From: SIG440 sp045645905
GTDB lineage: Bacteria; Bacillota; Clostridia; Monoglobales; Monoglobaceae
Reading direction: 5' to 3'
Length of the DNA stretch: 31,812 nucleotides
Assembly (NCBI GenBank): GCA_045645905.1
Contig: JAZRJT010000084.1
Coordinates: 1-31,812 of the forward strand
Shown here: positions 23,737 to 31,764 of the stretch, in pieces
Position numbering within the stretch: position 1 is the stretch's first letter
How the letters are laid out: each line of letters begins with the position of its first letter
The notes under the pieces: generated by a model
What the model saw: only the letters and a program-made list of their open reading frames with translations
Told to the model about the DNA's origin: nothing
Databases searched by the model: none
Made by a program: the position numbers and the translations under genes

Positions 23737-24891
23737 TTACTTCAAAAAGTCTTTTACTTTATCAAAAAAGCTCTTTCTTTCTTTATATTTCCCCGGCTCG
23801 ACATTCTCGTCAAACTGCATTAAAATTTCCTTTTGTTTATCTGATAAATTCTTGGGAATTTCAATATTTATTTTCACATACTGGTCGCCACGGGCACCGT
23901 TGCCGTGAAGTCTGGGTACACCCTTGCCTTTAAGACGGAATACTGTGCCAGTCTGCGTACCCTCGGGTATGTTGTATTTCACCTTGCCGTCAATGGTGGG
24001 AACCTCTACCTCGGCACCCAAAGTTGCCTCAACAAAGGTTATCGGAAAGTCGCAAAGAATATCATATCCCTGACGTGTAAATATTTTGTGTTTCTTTACA
24101 CGTGTAACAACCAAAAGGTCGCCATTGGGGCCGCCATTTTTGCCTGCATCTGCCTGACCTGCAACAGAGATAATTTGTTCGTTGTCAATGCCTGCAGGAA
24201 TTTTAACTTTAACCTTGCGGCTTTTGCGAACTGTGCCGTCACCGCGACAATCCTTACAGGGATTGGGGATAACCTTGCCCGTACCGCCACAAGTTGAACA
24301 GGGTCTTGAACTTTGGAAACTGCCAAATGCTGTACGCTGTACGGTTGTAACCTGCCCTGTGCCATGGCAAACACTACAGGTTGCAGCGGATGTTCCGGGT
24401 TCAGCACCACTGCCGCCACAGGTGTCACATTTTTCCATACGGTTTACATTCATTTCAATCTCGCAGCCAAAGCAAGCCTGCTCAAATGTTAAATCAATAT
24501 TATATCTCAAATCTCTGCCCTTTTGGGGAGCGTTTGGATTACGTCTTGACTGACCGCCGCCAAAACCACCGCCAAAAAATGACCCGAAAATATCTTCAAA
24601 GCCGCCAAAACCACCGAAATCACCGTAACCGCCATAACCGCCTGCCCCTGCCTGGGGGTCAACTCCGGCATGACCAAACTGATCGTACCTTTGTTTTTTG
24701 TCGGCATCGCTGAGAATTTCATAAGCCTCGGAGGCTTCCTTAAACTTTTCCTCAGCAACCTTTGCCTTTTCACCGGGATTAAGGTCGGGGTGGTATTTTT
24801 TTGCCAGCTTTCGGTATGCTTTTTTTATTTCATCGGCTGATGCACTTTTGCTAACGCCCAGCACCTCATAATAATCTCGTTTTTCTGCCAA
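23737..24891 (-). CDS. dnaJ: Chaperone DnaJ (Hsp40)
   Basis: The 384-residue co-chaperone stimulates DnaK ATPase. The J domain covers about 1-70 with the HPD motif in KKYHPDLNPG, followed by a Gly/Phe-rich region (GAGGYGGYGDFGGFGGF). Four zinc repeats follow (CDTCGGSG, CSVCHGTG, CSTCGGTG, CKDCRGDG), then the two C-terminal substrate domains. No ATG is available: candidate starts are TTG (24903), GTG (24900) and TTG (24891). The last is chosen because it gives the usual N terminus (M)AEKRDYYEVLG and has GGTGA 5 bases upstream. A 245-bp repeat-bearing gap separates it from dnaK. Confidence 0.95.
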   Translation of the reverse strand: MAEKRDYYEVLGVSKSASADEIKKAYRKLAKKYHPDLNPGEKAKVAEEKFKEASEAYEILSDADKKQRYDQFGHAGVDPQAGAGGYGGYGDFGGFGGFEDIFGSFFGGGFGGGQSRRNPNAPQKGRDLRYNIDLTFEQACFGCEIEMNVNRMEKCDTCGGSGAEPGTSAATCSVCHGTGQVTTVQRTAFGSFQSSRPCSTCGGTGKVIPNPCKDCRGDGTVRKSRKVKVKIPAGIDNEQIISVAGQADAGKNGGPNGDLLVVTRVKKHKIFTRQGYDILCDFPITFVEATLGAEVEVPTIDGKVKYNIPEGTQTGTVFRLKGKGVPRLHGNGARGDQYVKINIEIPKNLSDKQKEILMQFDENVEPGKYKERKSFFDKVKDFLK

Positions 24892-24935
24892 ATCTGTCAC
24901 CAACTGTCTTTTAATCTATTAATTTCAGCAGCAAT

Positions 24936-25133
24936 GGGGCGGTTAATTTAGCCGCCCCCTGCACATATTGTTTGTCGATTTTTTTGTCTGCACGAATTAT
25001 TACGCTCACAAAAAGCGTTAAGAAATTGATGCAGAGTGGTTAAACCTAACCCGAAGCTGTACTTGCTGTACAGCGAGTGGTGTAGTTTGACCGCAGCGCA
25101 AGGCGCGGTCTGCGCAATTTATTACGCTTTTTT
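24936..25133. repeat. Structured repetitive element between dnaK and dnaJ
   Basis: GGGGCGG/CCGCCCC (24936-24958) forms one hairpin. A larger fold follows. An imperfect inverted repeat of about 25 bp (about 25010-25035 with 25109-25133, beginning AAAAAGCGT and ending ACGCTTTTT) encloses GGTTAAAC/GTTTGACC (25038-25045, 25085-25092), which in turn encloses GCTGTAC-TTGCT-GTACAGC (25056-25074); a GC-rich ACCGC/GCGGT arm lies at 25090-25110. The outer arm followed by T6 on the plus strand looks terminator-like in the wrong direction. No gene is supported here. From memory, similar blocks recur between genes in Clostridia. Confidence 0.6.
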
Positions 25134-25136
25134 CAA

Positions 25137-26984
25137 TTAATCTTCGTCTACTACTTTATAATCTGCATCAACCACATTGTCATCTGCTGCACCACCTGTA
25201 TTTGTGGCATTGGGGTCTGCCTGACCCTGAGCTGCCTGTTGTGCCTGTGCGGCATCTGCATAGAGCTTTGATGATACGTCATAGAATTTCTTTGATACTG
25301 CCTCGGTCTGTGCTTTTACTGCCTCGACATCAATTTCTTCTGTCTTCAGCATATCCTTCAGTTTGTCAACCTCTGCCTGAATACCCGCCTTTTCGTCGTC
25401 GGAAATCTTGTCGCCAAGGTCTGTAAGGGTTTTTTCAGTCTGGTATACAATGTTGTCTGCCGCATTTCTTGCATCTACTGCTTCCTTCTTCTTTTTGTCC
25501 TCTGCCGCAAACTGTTCTGCTTCCTTTACTGCCTTTTCGATATCTTCGTCAGAAAGATTTGTGCTTGATGTAATTGTAATATCCTGGCTGTTGCCTGTGC
25601 CCATATCCTTTGCAGTTACGTGAACGATACCATTTGCGTCGATATCGAATGAAACCTCAATCTGAGGAACGCCACGGGGTGCGGGAGGAATATTATTAAG
25701 GCTGAAACGTCCGAGCGTTTTGTTGTATGCAGCCATTTCTCTTTCGCCCTGAAGAACGTGTACCTCAACACTTGTCTGACTATCTGCCGCTGTTGAGAAA
25801 ATCTGACTCTTCTTTGTGGGGATTGTTGTATTTCTTTCGATAATCTTGGTGAACACACCGCCCATTGTTTCGATACCGAGTGACAAGGGAGTTACATCAA
25901 GGAGTACAAGGTCTTCAACATCGCCCGAAAGAACACCAGCCTGGATACAAGCGCCAAGCGCAACACATTCGTCGGGGTTAATGCCCTTGTGGGGTTCTTT
26001 GCCTATGAGTCTTTGTACCGCTTCCTGAACTGCAGGAATTCTTGATGAACCACCAACAAGAAGAACCTTATCAATTTCTGAAGGGTTAATTCCTGCATCT
26101 GAAAGGGCATTCTTTGTAGGAATCATTGTCTTTTCAACGAGGTCTGCTGTAAGTTCGTTGAACTTCTGACGTGTAAGGGTAATATCAAGATGCTTGGGAC
26201 CTGTTGCATCTGCTGTAATAAAGGGAAGATTGATGTTTGAACTCATAACACCTGAAAGTTCAATCTTTGCCTTTTCGGCAGCTTCCTTAAGTCTCTGAAG
26301 AGCCATTTTGTCTGCCGCAAGGTCAATACCATTTTCCTTTTTGAATTCCTCAACCAAAAAGTCGATAATCTTCTGGTCAAAGTCGTCGCCACCAAGCTTG
26401 TTGTTACCGCTTGTCGCAAGAACTTCAAAAACGCCGTCACCGATTTCAAGAATTGATACGTCGAATGTACCGCCGCCAAGGTCATAAACCATAATCTTCT
26501 GGTCATTGTCCTTATCAAGACCGTAAGCAAGAGCCGCAGCTGTGGGTTCGTTGATAATTCTGAGAACTTCAAGTCCTGCAATCTTACCTGCGTCCTTTGT
26601 CGCCTGACGCTGTGCATCGCTGAAATATGCAGGAACTGTGATTACTGCCTGTGTAACTGTTTCGCCAAGATAGCTTTCAGCATCAGCTTTCAGCTTTTGA
26701 AGAATCATCGCTGAAACTTCCTGTGGTGTGTACTTTTTGCCGTCGATATCCACCTTATAATCTGTACCCATCTCACGCTTAATTGATGAAATTGTGTTGG
26801 GGTTTGTAATTGCCTGTCTTTTTGCAACCTGACCAACAAGTCTTTCGCCTGTTTTTGTAAATGCTACAACAGAGGGAGTTGTTCTTGCACCCTCGGGGTT
26901 TGCAATAACTGTGGGCTCGCCGCCTTCCATAACTGCAACACATGAATTTGTTGTACCTAAGTCAATACCTATAATTTTTGCCAT
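25137..26984 (-). CDS. dnaK: Chaperone DnaK (Hsp70)
   Basis: The 615-residue Hsp70 has the nucleotide-binding domain motifs IGIDLGTTNSCVAVMEGG, VYDLGGGTFDVSIL and VLLVGGSSRIPAVQE, the linker VLLDVTPLSLGIET, the substrate-binding beta domain and a helical lid. The C-terminal tail is Ala/Gln-rich and ends in the typical acidic VVDADYKVVDED. It lacks the insertion in the nucleotide domain that Gram-negative DnaK has, fitting a Firmicute. AAAGGTGA lies before the ATG. It is third in the heat-shock operon, 97 bp after grpE. Confidence 0.98.
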   Translation of the reverse strand: MAKIIGIDLGTTNSCVAVMEGGEPTVIANPEGARTTPSVVAFTKTGERLVGQVAKRQAITNPNTISSIKREMGTDYKVDIDGKKYTPQEVSAMILQKLKADAESYLGETVTQAVITVPAYFSDAQRQATKDAGKIAGLEVLRIINEPTAAALAYGLDKDNDQKIMVYDLGGGTFDVSILEIGDGVFEVLATSGNNKLGGDDFDQKIIDFLVEEFKKENGIDLAADKMALQRLKEAAEKAKIELSGVMSSNINLPFITADATGPKHLDITLTRQKFNELTADLVEKTMIPTKNALSDAGINPSEIDKVLLVGGSSRIPAVQEAVQRLIGKEPHKGINPDECVALGACIQAGVLSGDVEDLVLLDVTPLSLGIETMGGVFTKIIERNTTIPTKKSQIFSTAADSQTSVEVHVLQGEREMAAYNKTLGRFSLNNIPPAPRGVPQIEVSFDIDANGIVHVTAKDMGTGNSQDITITSSTNLSDEDIEKAVKEAEQFAAEDKKKKEAVDARNAADNIVYQTEKTLTDLGDKISDDEKAGIQAEVDKLKDMLKTEEIDVEAVKAQTEAVSKKFYDVSSKLYADAAQAQQAAQGQADPNATNTGGAADDNVVDADYKVVDED

Positions 26985-27020
26985 AATAAATCACCTTTCT
27001 TTTTTTAATCTTTTTTATCG

Positions 27021-27080
27021 TGAGGTCAATTTTGCACCTCATCCACCGCAAGCGGTCCCCCTTCCCCTCAAGGGGAAGGC
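27021..27080. repeat. Palindromic repeat between grpE and dnaK
   Basis: Three hairpins occur in 60 bp: TGAGGT/ACCTCA (27021-27041), ACCGC-AA-GCGGT (27045-27056) and CCTTCCCCT-CA-AGGGGAAGG (27060-27079). The last ends 2 bp before the grpE stop codon. The block resembles a palindromic repeat I recall as frequent between genes of gut Clostridia; copy number here cannot be checked. Confidence 0.7.
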
Positions 27081-27081
27081 G

Positions 27082-27603
27082 TTAATTTGCTACTTTAACC
27101 ATCGAATGTCGAATAACTCTGCCCTTGCAGGTGTAACCACGCATAAGCTCTTCGGAAATTGTGTTTTCATCAAATTCCTCGTTCTCTTCGTGCATAACCG
27201 CATTGTGAAGTTCGGGGTCGAAAACCTCGCCTACAGACTTTATTGGTTCAACGCCAATTGCCGTCAGCACCTCGTCAAGCTGTTTTACTATCATCTTAAC
27301 GCCTTCTGCCAAAGTTCCCTCGGCATCTTCGGCTGCCGCCACAGCTCTCTCTAAATTATCCTTGACGGGAAGCAGCTTTTCAATCGTGTCACAAACCGCC
27401 ATAGAATATAAATCTTCTCTCTCCTTGGCTGTTCTCTTTTTAAAATTGTCAAATTCAGCTGCGTGACGCATCATTTTGTCTTTAAGCTGTTCAACTTCTT
27501 CTTTTAAAAGTTCCTCGGGGGATTTTTTTACAGTTTCTTCCACTACCTCTTCAGAAGTTGTCGCTTCTTCCTGAAGGTTATCCTTTGTTTCTGTATTTTC
27601 CAT
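27082..27603 (-). CDS. grpE: Nucleotide exchange factor GrpE
   Basis: The 173-residue DnaK partner releases ADP from DnaK. An acidic N-terminal tail (about 1-28) leads into a long coiled-coil helix (LKDKMMRHAAEFDNFKKRTAKEREDLY) and a C-terminal beta domain with the family signature GVEPIKSVGEVFDPELHNAV. Its ATG overlaps the hrcA stop by one base (TAATG), so translation is coupled to the repressor gene. Confidence 0.97.
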   Translation of the reverse strand: MENTETKDNLQEEATTSEEVVEETVKKSPEELLKEEVEQLKDKMMRHAAEFDNFKKRTAKEREDLYSMAVCDTIEKLLPVKDNLERAVAAAEDAEGTLAEGVKMIVKQLDEVLTAIGVEPIKSVGEVFDPELHNAVMHEENEEFDENTISEELMRGYTCKGRVIRHSMVKVAN

Positions 27604-28685
27604 TATTCTTCATCTCCTTTTCCTATGCCGTCGCCGATTAGAATTTGTCTTGTCCCAAAATCCTTGGTCAGCACACCGCTGAGCTGTGCAGTAAAGAATT
27701 CAAGACCTGATATAATTTTTGAATAATCCATTCTTGCAGGACCCAGAACACCCAACAGCCCCACCAGCTTGTCGGATGCTCTGTATGGAGCTATCACTAC
27801 ACTGTTTGATTTAAGCTCAGGGATGGGTATCTCGTCACCTATCAGCACCTTGGTAGTGTTTGTTGGATTTGCCGTCATAATTATTTTGCTCAAGTTTTCT
27901 TTATCCTCAAGGATGGCAAAAAGCTCTTTTACTTTATCCACATTGCTGTACTCGGGGAAGTTGAGTATGTTTGAAAGCCCGTCTATAAAAATCTGTTTAC
28001 TGTCGATTTCAGAAACAGCCTCGTGAACAAGTTCAATCACGGATGTCAATATCTCAAAATTATGCCCGATTGCAGAGCGGATTTCCATCATATTTGCAAT
28101 GTTTATTTCAGAAATTGTCAGCCCCGAAAGGTTTTGATTAAGAATTTTGCTGAGCTCGTCGGCAAAACCTTCGGATATGTCCTGATTGAGTTTAAGCAAG
28201 CGGTTTTTTATTATTCCCGATTTGTCTGATACAATCAGCATCGCAGTGAAATCGTCAACCTTTACAACCTTGATGTTTTTCACCACTCCTGCCTCTGCTG
28301 CCGGAAGCATACCGATTACCGGAAGGCCGGTAATTGCCGAAAATGCCGTTGCAACATCGCGGACAATTTTTTCAAGTTCTCTTTTTTTCATCGAGGTTGC
28401 CTGACGCATCTTTTCGATTTCTGCCGCCGTCATCTCGTATCTTTCCATCAGGGAGTCAACATACAGACGATATCCCCCAGTTGTGGGAATTCTGCCTGCC
28501 GAGGTATGCGGCTGAGCAAGAAGACCCATTTCCTCAAGGTCGCCCATCTCGTTGCGAATTGTTGCGGCACTTAAATTAAGCTCCGGCTTTTTTGAAATGC
28601 TTCTTGACCCCACAGGCTCTGCACTGTTGATATAATCTTCAACAATCGCCTGAAGGATAAGTTTTTTTCTGTCATCCAAAGCCAT
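27603..28685 (-). CDS. hrcA: Heat-inducible transcription repressor HrcA
   Basis: The 360-residue repressor binds CIRCE and needs GroEL for activity in studied species. The N-terminal winged helix contains DYINSAEPVGSRSI and LSAATIRNEMGDLEEMGLLAQPHTSAGRIPT; a GAF-like middle domain and the C-terminal GPARMDYSKIISGLEFF follow. The ATG at 28685 is preferred, with GAGGTG at 6 bases; a GTG three codons upstream lies inside this site. It is the first gene of the operon. The CIRCE operator 46 bp upstream indicates autoregulation. Confidence 0.98.
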   Translation of the reverse strand: MALDDRKKLILQAIVEDYINSAEPVGSRSISKKPELNLSAATIRNEMGDLEEMGLLAQPHTSAGRIPTTGGYRLYVDSLMERYEMTAAEIEKMRQATSMKKRELEKIVRDVATAFSAITGLPVIGMLPAAEAGVVKNIKVVKVDDFTAMLIVSDKSGIIKNRLLKLNQDISEGFADELSKILNQNLSGLTISEINIANMMEIRSAIGHNFEILTSVIELVHEAVSEIDSKQIFIDGLSNILNFPEYSNVDKVKELFAILEDKENLSKIIMTANPTNTTKVLIGDEIPIPELKSNSVVIAPYRASDKLVGLLGVLGPARMDYSKIISGLEFFTAQLSGVLTKDFGTRQILIGDGIGKGDEE

Positions 28686-28730
28686 TTGCCGCACCTCACA
28701 ATCTATTTACAATATATTATATCCAGTTTG

Positions 28731-28757
28731 TTAGCACTCAACTCATTAGAGTGCTAA
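28731..28757. promoter_or_regulatory. CIRCE operator
   Basis: TTAGCACTC (28731-28739), 9-bp spacer, GAGTGCTAA (28749-28757): a perfect match to the CIRCE inverted repeat bound by HrcA. It lies just downstream of the -10 box, so bound repressor would block the transcription start of hrcA-grpE-dnaK-dnaJ-prmA. Confidence 0.98.
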
Positions 28758-28767
28758 TTCTTTATTT

Positions 28768-28796
28768 AATATACCATTAACACCCATTGTTGTCAA
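28768..28796 (-). promoter_or_regulatory. Sigma-A promoter of the hrcA operon
   Basis: TTGACA and TATATT are separated by 17 bp, immediately upstream of CIRCE on the minus strand. Confidence 0.9.
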
Positions 28797-28823
28797 TAGT
28801 TTTTGTAAATTTTATCTGTTTTA

Positions 28824-28880
28824 ACAAAAAAACAACTGCCCACCAAGCATTGATTTGTAAAAATGCTTGATAAGCAGTCT
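28824..28880 (-). terminator. Terminator of the phosphofructokinase gene
   Basis: On the minus strand ACTGC and GCAGT close an outer stem, and CAAGCATT/AATGCTTG form the inner stem; TGTTTTTTTG follows. It lies 17 bp after the stop codon. Confidence 0.85.
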
Positions 28881-28896
28881 TTTATTACATATTATA

Positions 28897-30126
28897 TTAC
28901 CAAACTTTAGGTGCAAACTGAAGCTGTCCGTTTATGTACTTAATTTGCGGCTCTCCCTCAATCAAAGGCAATGCGTATTTTATGAATTCGTCGGTTACGC
29001 CAAAACCATCTCCTGATAGCATAGTCTGTGGAATCTTTTTCTCCACATTTGCAATTTGTTTAACATCATAAGGCACGATTTCTATTTTATAAGGTGCATC
29101 TGAAATCCTCTTAAAGCCCGGAACAACCCCCGTTAAACCGTCAACAGCAAATCTCACACCGGTATATCCTGCATCAAACGCCTCGGTTACATCACATAAT
29201 GACGCACCGCTTGACCAGCATCTTTGCAGGGTGCTTAGCTCGATTGAACGCGCCTTTAATCCAAGCTCTGACACAATGCTCTCCTTTATCATCTGTCCCA
29301 CGCCGCCAAGTGCTGCGTGACCGAATCTGTCGTGCCCCTTTCTTAATGCATTTACATTCTCCATTATGTAGTTGCCGTCCTTGTCACGAATACCCTCTGA
29401 CACCGCAATCATAACGGTGTCCTGACCCTTGCCAACTTTTTCAACCTTAGCAAGAAAATTATCAAGGTCAAAGGCAACCTCGGGTAAACAAATGATATCT
29501 GTCGCCTGATTTAATTTATCATTGGCAAGTGCTGCTGCTGCTGTAAGCCAGCCTGCGTTTCTTCCCATAGCCTCTAAAACAACAACCGATGGCATACTGT
29601 AAACCTCGGTATCTTTTTTGAGTTGGCGCAATGAATTCGCAATAAACTTTGCGGCAGAACCATATCCGGGTGTATGGTCGGTAAGCGCAAGGTCATTGTC
29701 GATTGTCTTTGGGACACCGATAACCCTTACATCCGAGCCCACCTCTGCGGCATAACGGCTCATTTTGTCAACAGTATCCATTGAATCGTTGCCGCCGATA
29801 CAGAAAAAGTACCCTATGTCATACTTTTTGAATATATCAAAAACCCTTTCATAAAAGCCCTTGTCTTCTTCAAGCGAAGGCAGTTTTTTTCTGCATGAGC
29901 CAAGATAGGATGACGGGGTCTGCTTAAGAAGATTTAAAAGCTCACCTTCCTTAAACTTTTCAAGGGATACAATTTTCTCCTCTCCTACTCCTTCAATACC
30001 ATAAAGGCCGCCATATACCTTGCCGATTTTATCGCTGTGGTCAAAGCCACCCTTAATCACACCTGCAAGAGATGAATTGATAACGGCGGTTGGTCCACCG
30101 GATTGTATTACCAATAAATTTTTCAT
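28897..30126 (-). CDS. pfp: 6-phosphofructokinase, probably pyrophosphate-dependent
   Basis: The 409-residue enzyme phosphorylates fructose 6-phosphate in glycolysis. GGNDS (111-115) replaces the GGDGS of ATP enzymes, and the aspartate at its fourth position is the known PPi-type determinant. PKTIDND (139-145), with lysine in place of the glycine of PGTIDND, points the same way. EAMGRNAGWLTAAAAL is a further family block. The aspartate at 113 is asparagine, which is a subfamily variant. The ATG at 30126 has AAGGAG 8 bases upstream; a GTG three codons before it overlaps that site. It is monocistronic, and its promoter is unclear. Phosphoryl donor is inferred, not shown. Confidence 0.9.
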   Translation of the reverse strand: MKNLLVIQSGGPTAVINSSLAGVIKGGFDHSDKIGKVYGGLYGIEGVGEEKIVSLEKFKEGELLNLLKQTPSSYLGSCRKKLPSLEEDKGFYERVFDIFKKYDIGYFFCIGGNDSMDTVDKMSRYAAEVGSDVRVIGVPKTIDNDLALTDHTPGYGSAAKFIANSLRQLKKDTEVYSMPSVVVLEAMGRNAGWLTAAAALANDKLNQATDIICLPEVAFDLDNFLAKVEKVGKGQDTVMIAVSEGIRDKDGNYIMENVNALRKGHDRFGHAALGGVGQMIKESIVSELGLKARSIELSTLQRCWSSGASLCDVTEAFDAGYTGVRFAVDGLTGVVPGFKRISDAPYKIEIVPYDVKQIANVEKKIPQTMLSGDGFGVTDEFIKYALPLIEGEPQIKYINGQLQFAPKVW

Positions 30127-30210
30127 AATATACACTCCTTTTCCGAGTTTTTTCTAACTTTATTTTATTATATTTTCAGCTTCTTTGCAACTAAAATATT
30201 TAACAATAAT

Positions 30211-30239
30211 TTGACACCACCTTTGTGATATGCTATAAT
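30211..30239 (+). promoter_or_regulatory. Consensus sigma-A promoter of the SDR gene
   Basis: TTGACA and TATAAT are separated by 17 bp, with TG one base before the -10. It is the closest match to consensus in the window and predicts strong expression. Confidence 0.92.
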
Positions 30240-30266
30240 TTTTATACAAACAAGGAGATGAACCCA

Positions 30267-31016
30267 ATGTATGCTTTGATTACAGGCGCAAGTACAGGAA
30301 TAGGCAGTGATATGGCAAGAAATCTGCACGCCCGCGGCACAGAGCTGATTCTGGTTGCACGCAGTACCAAAAAACTTGAAGAATTAAAAGACGAGTTGGA
30401 CGGCAAGCCCCAAATAATCAGTCTTGATTTGTCAATCCCCGAAAACTGCTTTAAACTTTATGAAATGACAAAGGATAAAAACATTGACATTCTTATAAAT
30501 AATGCAGGCTATGGTGCGTATGGCTTATCTTCGCACGTGGCTCTCGAAACTGAGCTTAATATGATTGACCTTAATATTAAGGCTGTTCATATTCTCACCA
30601 AATTATATCTTGCAGACTTTGAGAAACACAATTCAGGCTATATTATGAACGTTGCCTCAATCGCGGGTTTTCTGTCAGGGCCGCTGATGTCAACCTACTA
30701 TGCCACAAAGGGTTATGTTTTGAAATTCAGCACAGCTATCTATGAAGAGCTTCGCCGAAAAAAGAGTAATGTCAGCATCTCGGTGCTCTGCCCGGGGCCT
30801 GTCGATACCGAATTCAACAACCGTGCAGGGGTAAGCTTTATGATAAGCGGACATACCGGCAAGTTTGTTGCCGATTATGCCTTAAAGAAAATGTTTAATA
30901 AAAAACTACTAATCCTCCCCGGAGTACTTATAAAGGCAGGGGCATTTTTCCAAAGACTTATTCCAACAAAGCTACTGCTTAAAATATGCTATATGTTGCA
31001 AAGCTGTAAAAAATAA
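30267..31016 (+). CDS. Short-chain dehydrogenase/reductase
   Basis: The 249-residue classical SDR has TGASTGIG at the N terminus for NAD(P), INNAGYGAYG in the middle, the catalytic serine in VASIAGFLSG, and Y-x3-K in STYYATKGYV, followed by CPGPVDTEF. The basic residues after the first strand (ARSTKK) suggest NADP. The substrate is unknown. The ATG at 30267 is chosen because AAGGAG lies 9 bases before it; an ATG 3 codons upstream directly abuts that site. The last 40 residues are hydrophobic and basic (VLIKAGAFFQRLIPTKLLLKI), which might allow membrane contact. It has its own strong promoter; no terminator is clear before the queT leader. Confidence 0.9.
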   Translation: MYALITGASTGIGSDMARNLHARGTELILVARSTKKLEELKDELDGKPQIISLDLSIPENCFKLYEMTKDKNIDILINNAGYGAYGLSSHVALETELNMIDLNIKAVHILTKLYLADFEKHNSGYIMNVASIAGFLSGPLMSTYYATKGYVLKFSTAIYEELRRKKSNVSISVLCPGPVDTEFNNRAGVSFMISGHTGKFVADYALKKMFNKKLLILPGVLIKAGAFFQRLIPTKLLLKICYMLQSCKK

Positions 31017-31043
31017 TAGGTTTTAATGCCTTTTAAATATACA

Positions 31044-31114
31044 GTCAATAATGACAATGCGAGTTCGAAAACCTCCTCGCATAGACTGAAATGTCTAAAA
31101 TCAAAACTAAGGAG
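31044..31114 (+). promoter_or_regulatory. Candidate preQ1 riboswitch in the queT leader
   Basis: ATGCGAG (31057-31063) pairs with CTCGCAT (31076-31082). Its 12-nt loop ends in ACCTC, and with the next base the word CTCCT can base-pair with AGGAG of the ribosome binding site (31109-31114). The A-rich linker ATCAAAACTAAGG resembles the 3' strand of preQ1 class I aptamers. A small AGAC/GTCT hairpin (31083-31096) is inserted between the stem and the linker, and GTCA/TGAC (31044-31055) lies before it. Architecture and the queT target support preQ1 control of translation; the class (I, III or a variant) is not settled. Confidence 0.55.
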
Positions 31115-31123
31115 AAATTAAAT

Positions 31124-31609
31124 ATGAGAAAAAATAATGTTCGTTATGTTGTTCAAAGTGCAACAATCGCTGCAATCTATGTAGTTTTAACCCTGATGGC
31201 AAATATGTTTGGTCTTGCAAACTATGCTGTTCAGGTAAGATTTTCCGAGGCGCTGACCGTTTTGCCGGCATATATGACGTCGGCAATTCCGGGACTGACA
31301 ATTGGCTGTTTGATTTCAAATTTGCTGACCGGTGCAATGGTGCCCGACATAATCTTTGGCAGTATTGCCACACTTATCGGAGCGGTGTTTACCTATCTTT
31401 TAAGAAAGCACAAATACCTTGCTCCCATTCCGCCAATAGCGTCAAACACCTTAATCATTCCGTTTATACTTGCATATGTATACAAATTTGAAGGCTCGGT
31501 ATGGTATTTTATGATAACCGTCGGTTTGGGAGAGATAATCTCCTGCGGAGTTTTGGGGTATATCTTGATGTCCGTGATTCAACGGCTACCACAAAAATTG
31601 TTAAAGTGA
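31124..31609 (+). CDS. queT: QueT family transporter (queuosine precursor)
   Basis: The 161-residue membrane protein has five or six hydrophobic segments and resembles QueT (formerly DUF988), the substrate-binding unit of an ECF transporter for a queuosine precursor such as preQ1. Family-like blocks are VQVRFSEALTVLPAY near the N terminus and GLTIGCLISNLLTG. The ATG at 31124 has AAGGAG 9 bases upstream; an in-frame ATG 11 codons earlier falls in the leader RNA. No que biosynthesis gene is in the window, which fits salvage of queuosine precursors. The shared ECF energising module would be elsewhere. Confidence 0.88.
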   Translation: MRKNNVRYVVQSATIAAIYVVLTLMANMFGLANYAVQVRFSEALTVLPAYMTSAIPGLTIGCLISNLLTGAMVPDIIFGSIATLIGAVFTYLLRKHKYLAPIPPIASNTLIIPFILAYVYKFEGSVWYFMITVGLGEIISCGVLGYILMSVIQRLPQKLLK

Positions 31610-31622
31610 TTTAAAAGCTAAT

Positions 31623-31648
31623 ACGCATATCCTGTTTTGGATATGCGT
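31623..31648. repeat. Perfect hairpin after queT
   Basis: ACGCATATCC and GGATATGCGT pair perfectly around TGTTTT, 13 bp after the queT stop codon and 2 bp before the terminator stem. It lacks a U tract of its own. Confidence 0.75.
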
Positions 31649-31650
31649 CA

Positions 31651-31688
31651 GACCGCTGACAAAGTCAAAGTCAGCGGTCAATTTTTTT
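31651..31688 (+). terminator. queT terminator
   Basis: GACCGCTGAC pairs perfectly with GTCAGCGGTC around a 9-nt loop and is followed by AATTTTTTT. Confidence 0.95.
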
Positions 31689-31698
31689 GCAAAAAACC

Positions 31699-31727
31699 TT
31701 TAAAAAGTAAGCAAAATATGGTATAAT
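31699..31727 (+). promoter_or_regulatory. Promoter of the partial gene at the right edge
   Basis: TTTAAA and TATAAT are separated by 17 bp, with TG one base before the -10, 37 bp ahead of the start codon. Confidence 0.6.
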
Positions 31728-31764
31728 AAAAGCATAGAAAAACCTTTAGAAATGGGGCTTTGAG

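Noticed and set aside
28692..28694. GTG start of hrcA three codons upstream
   Set aside because: It lies inside the GAGGTG ribosome binding site of the ATG at 28685.
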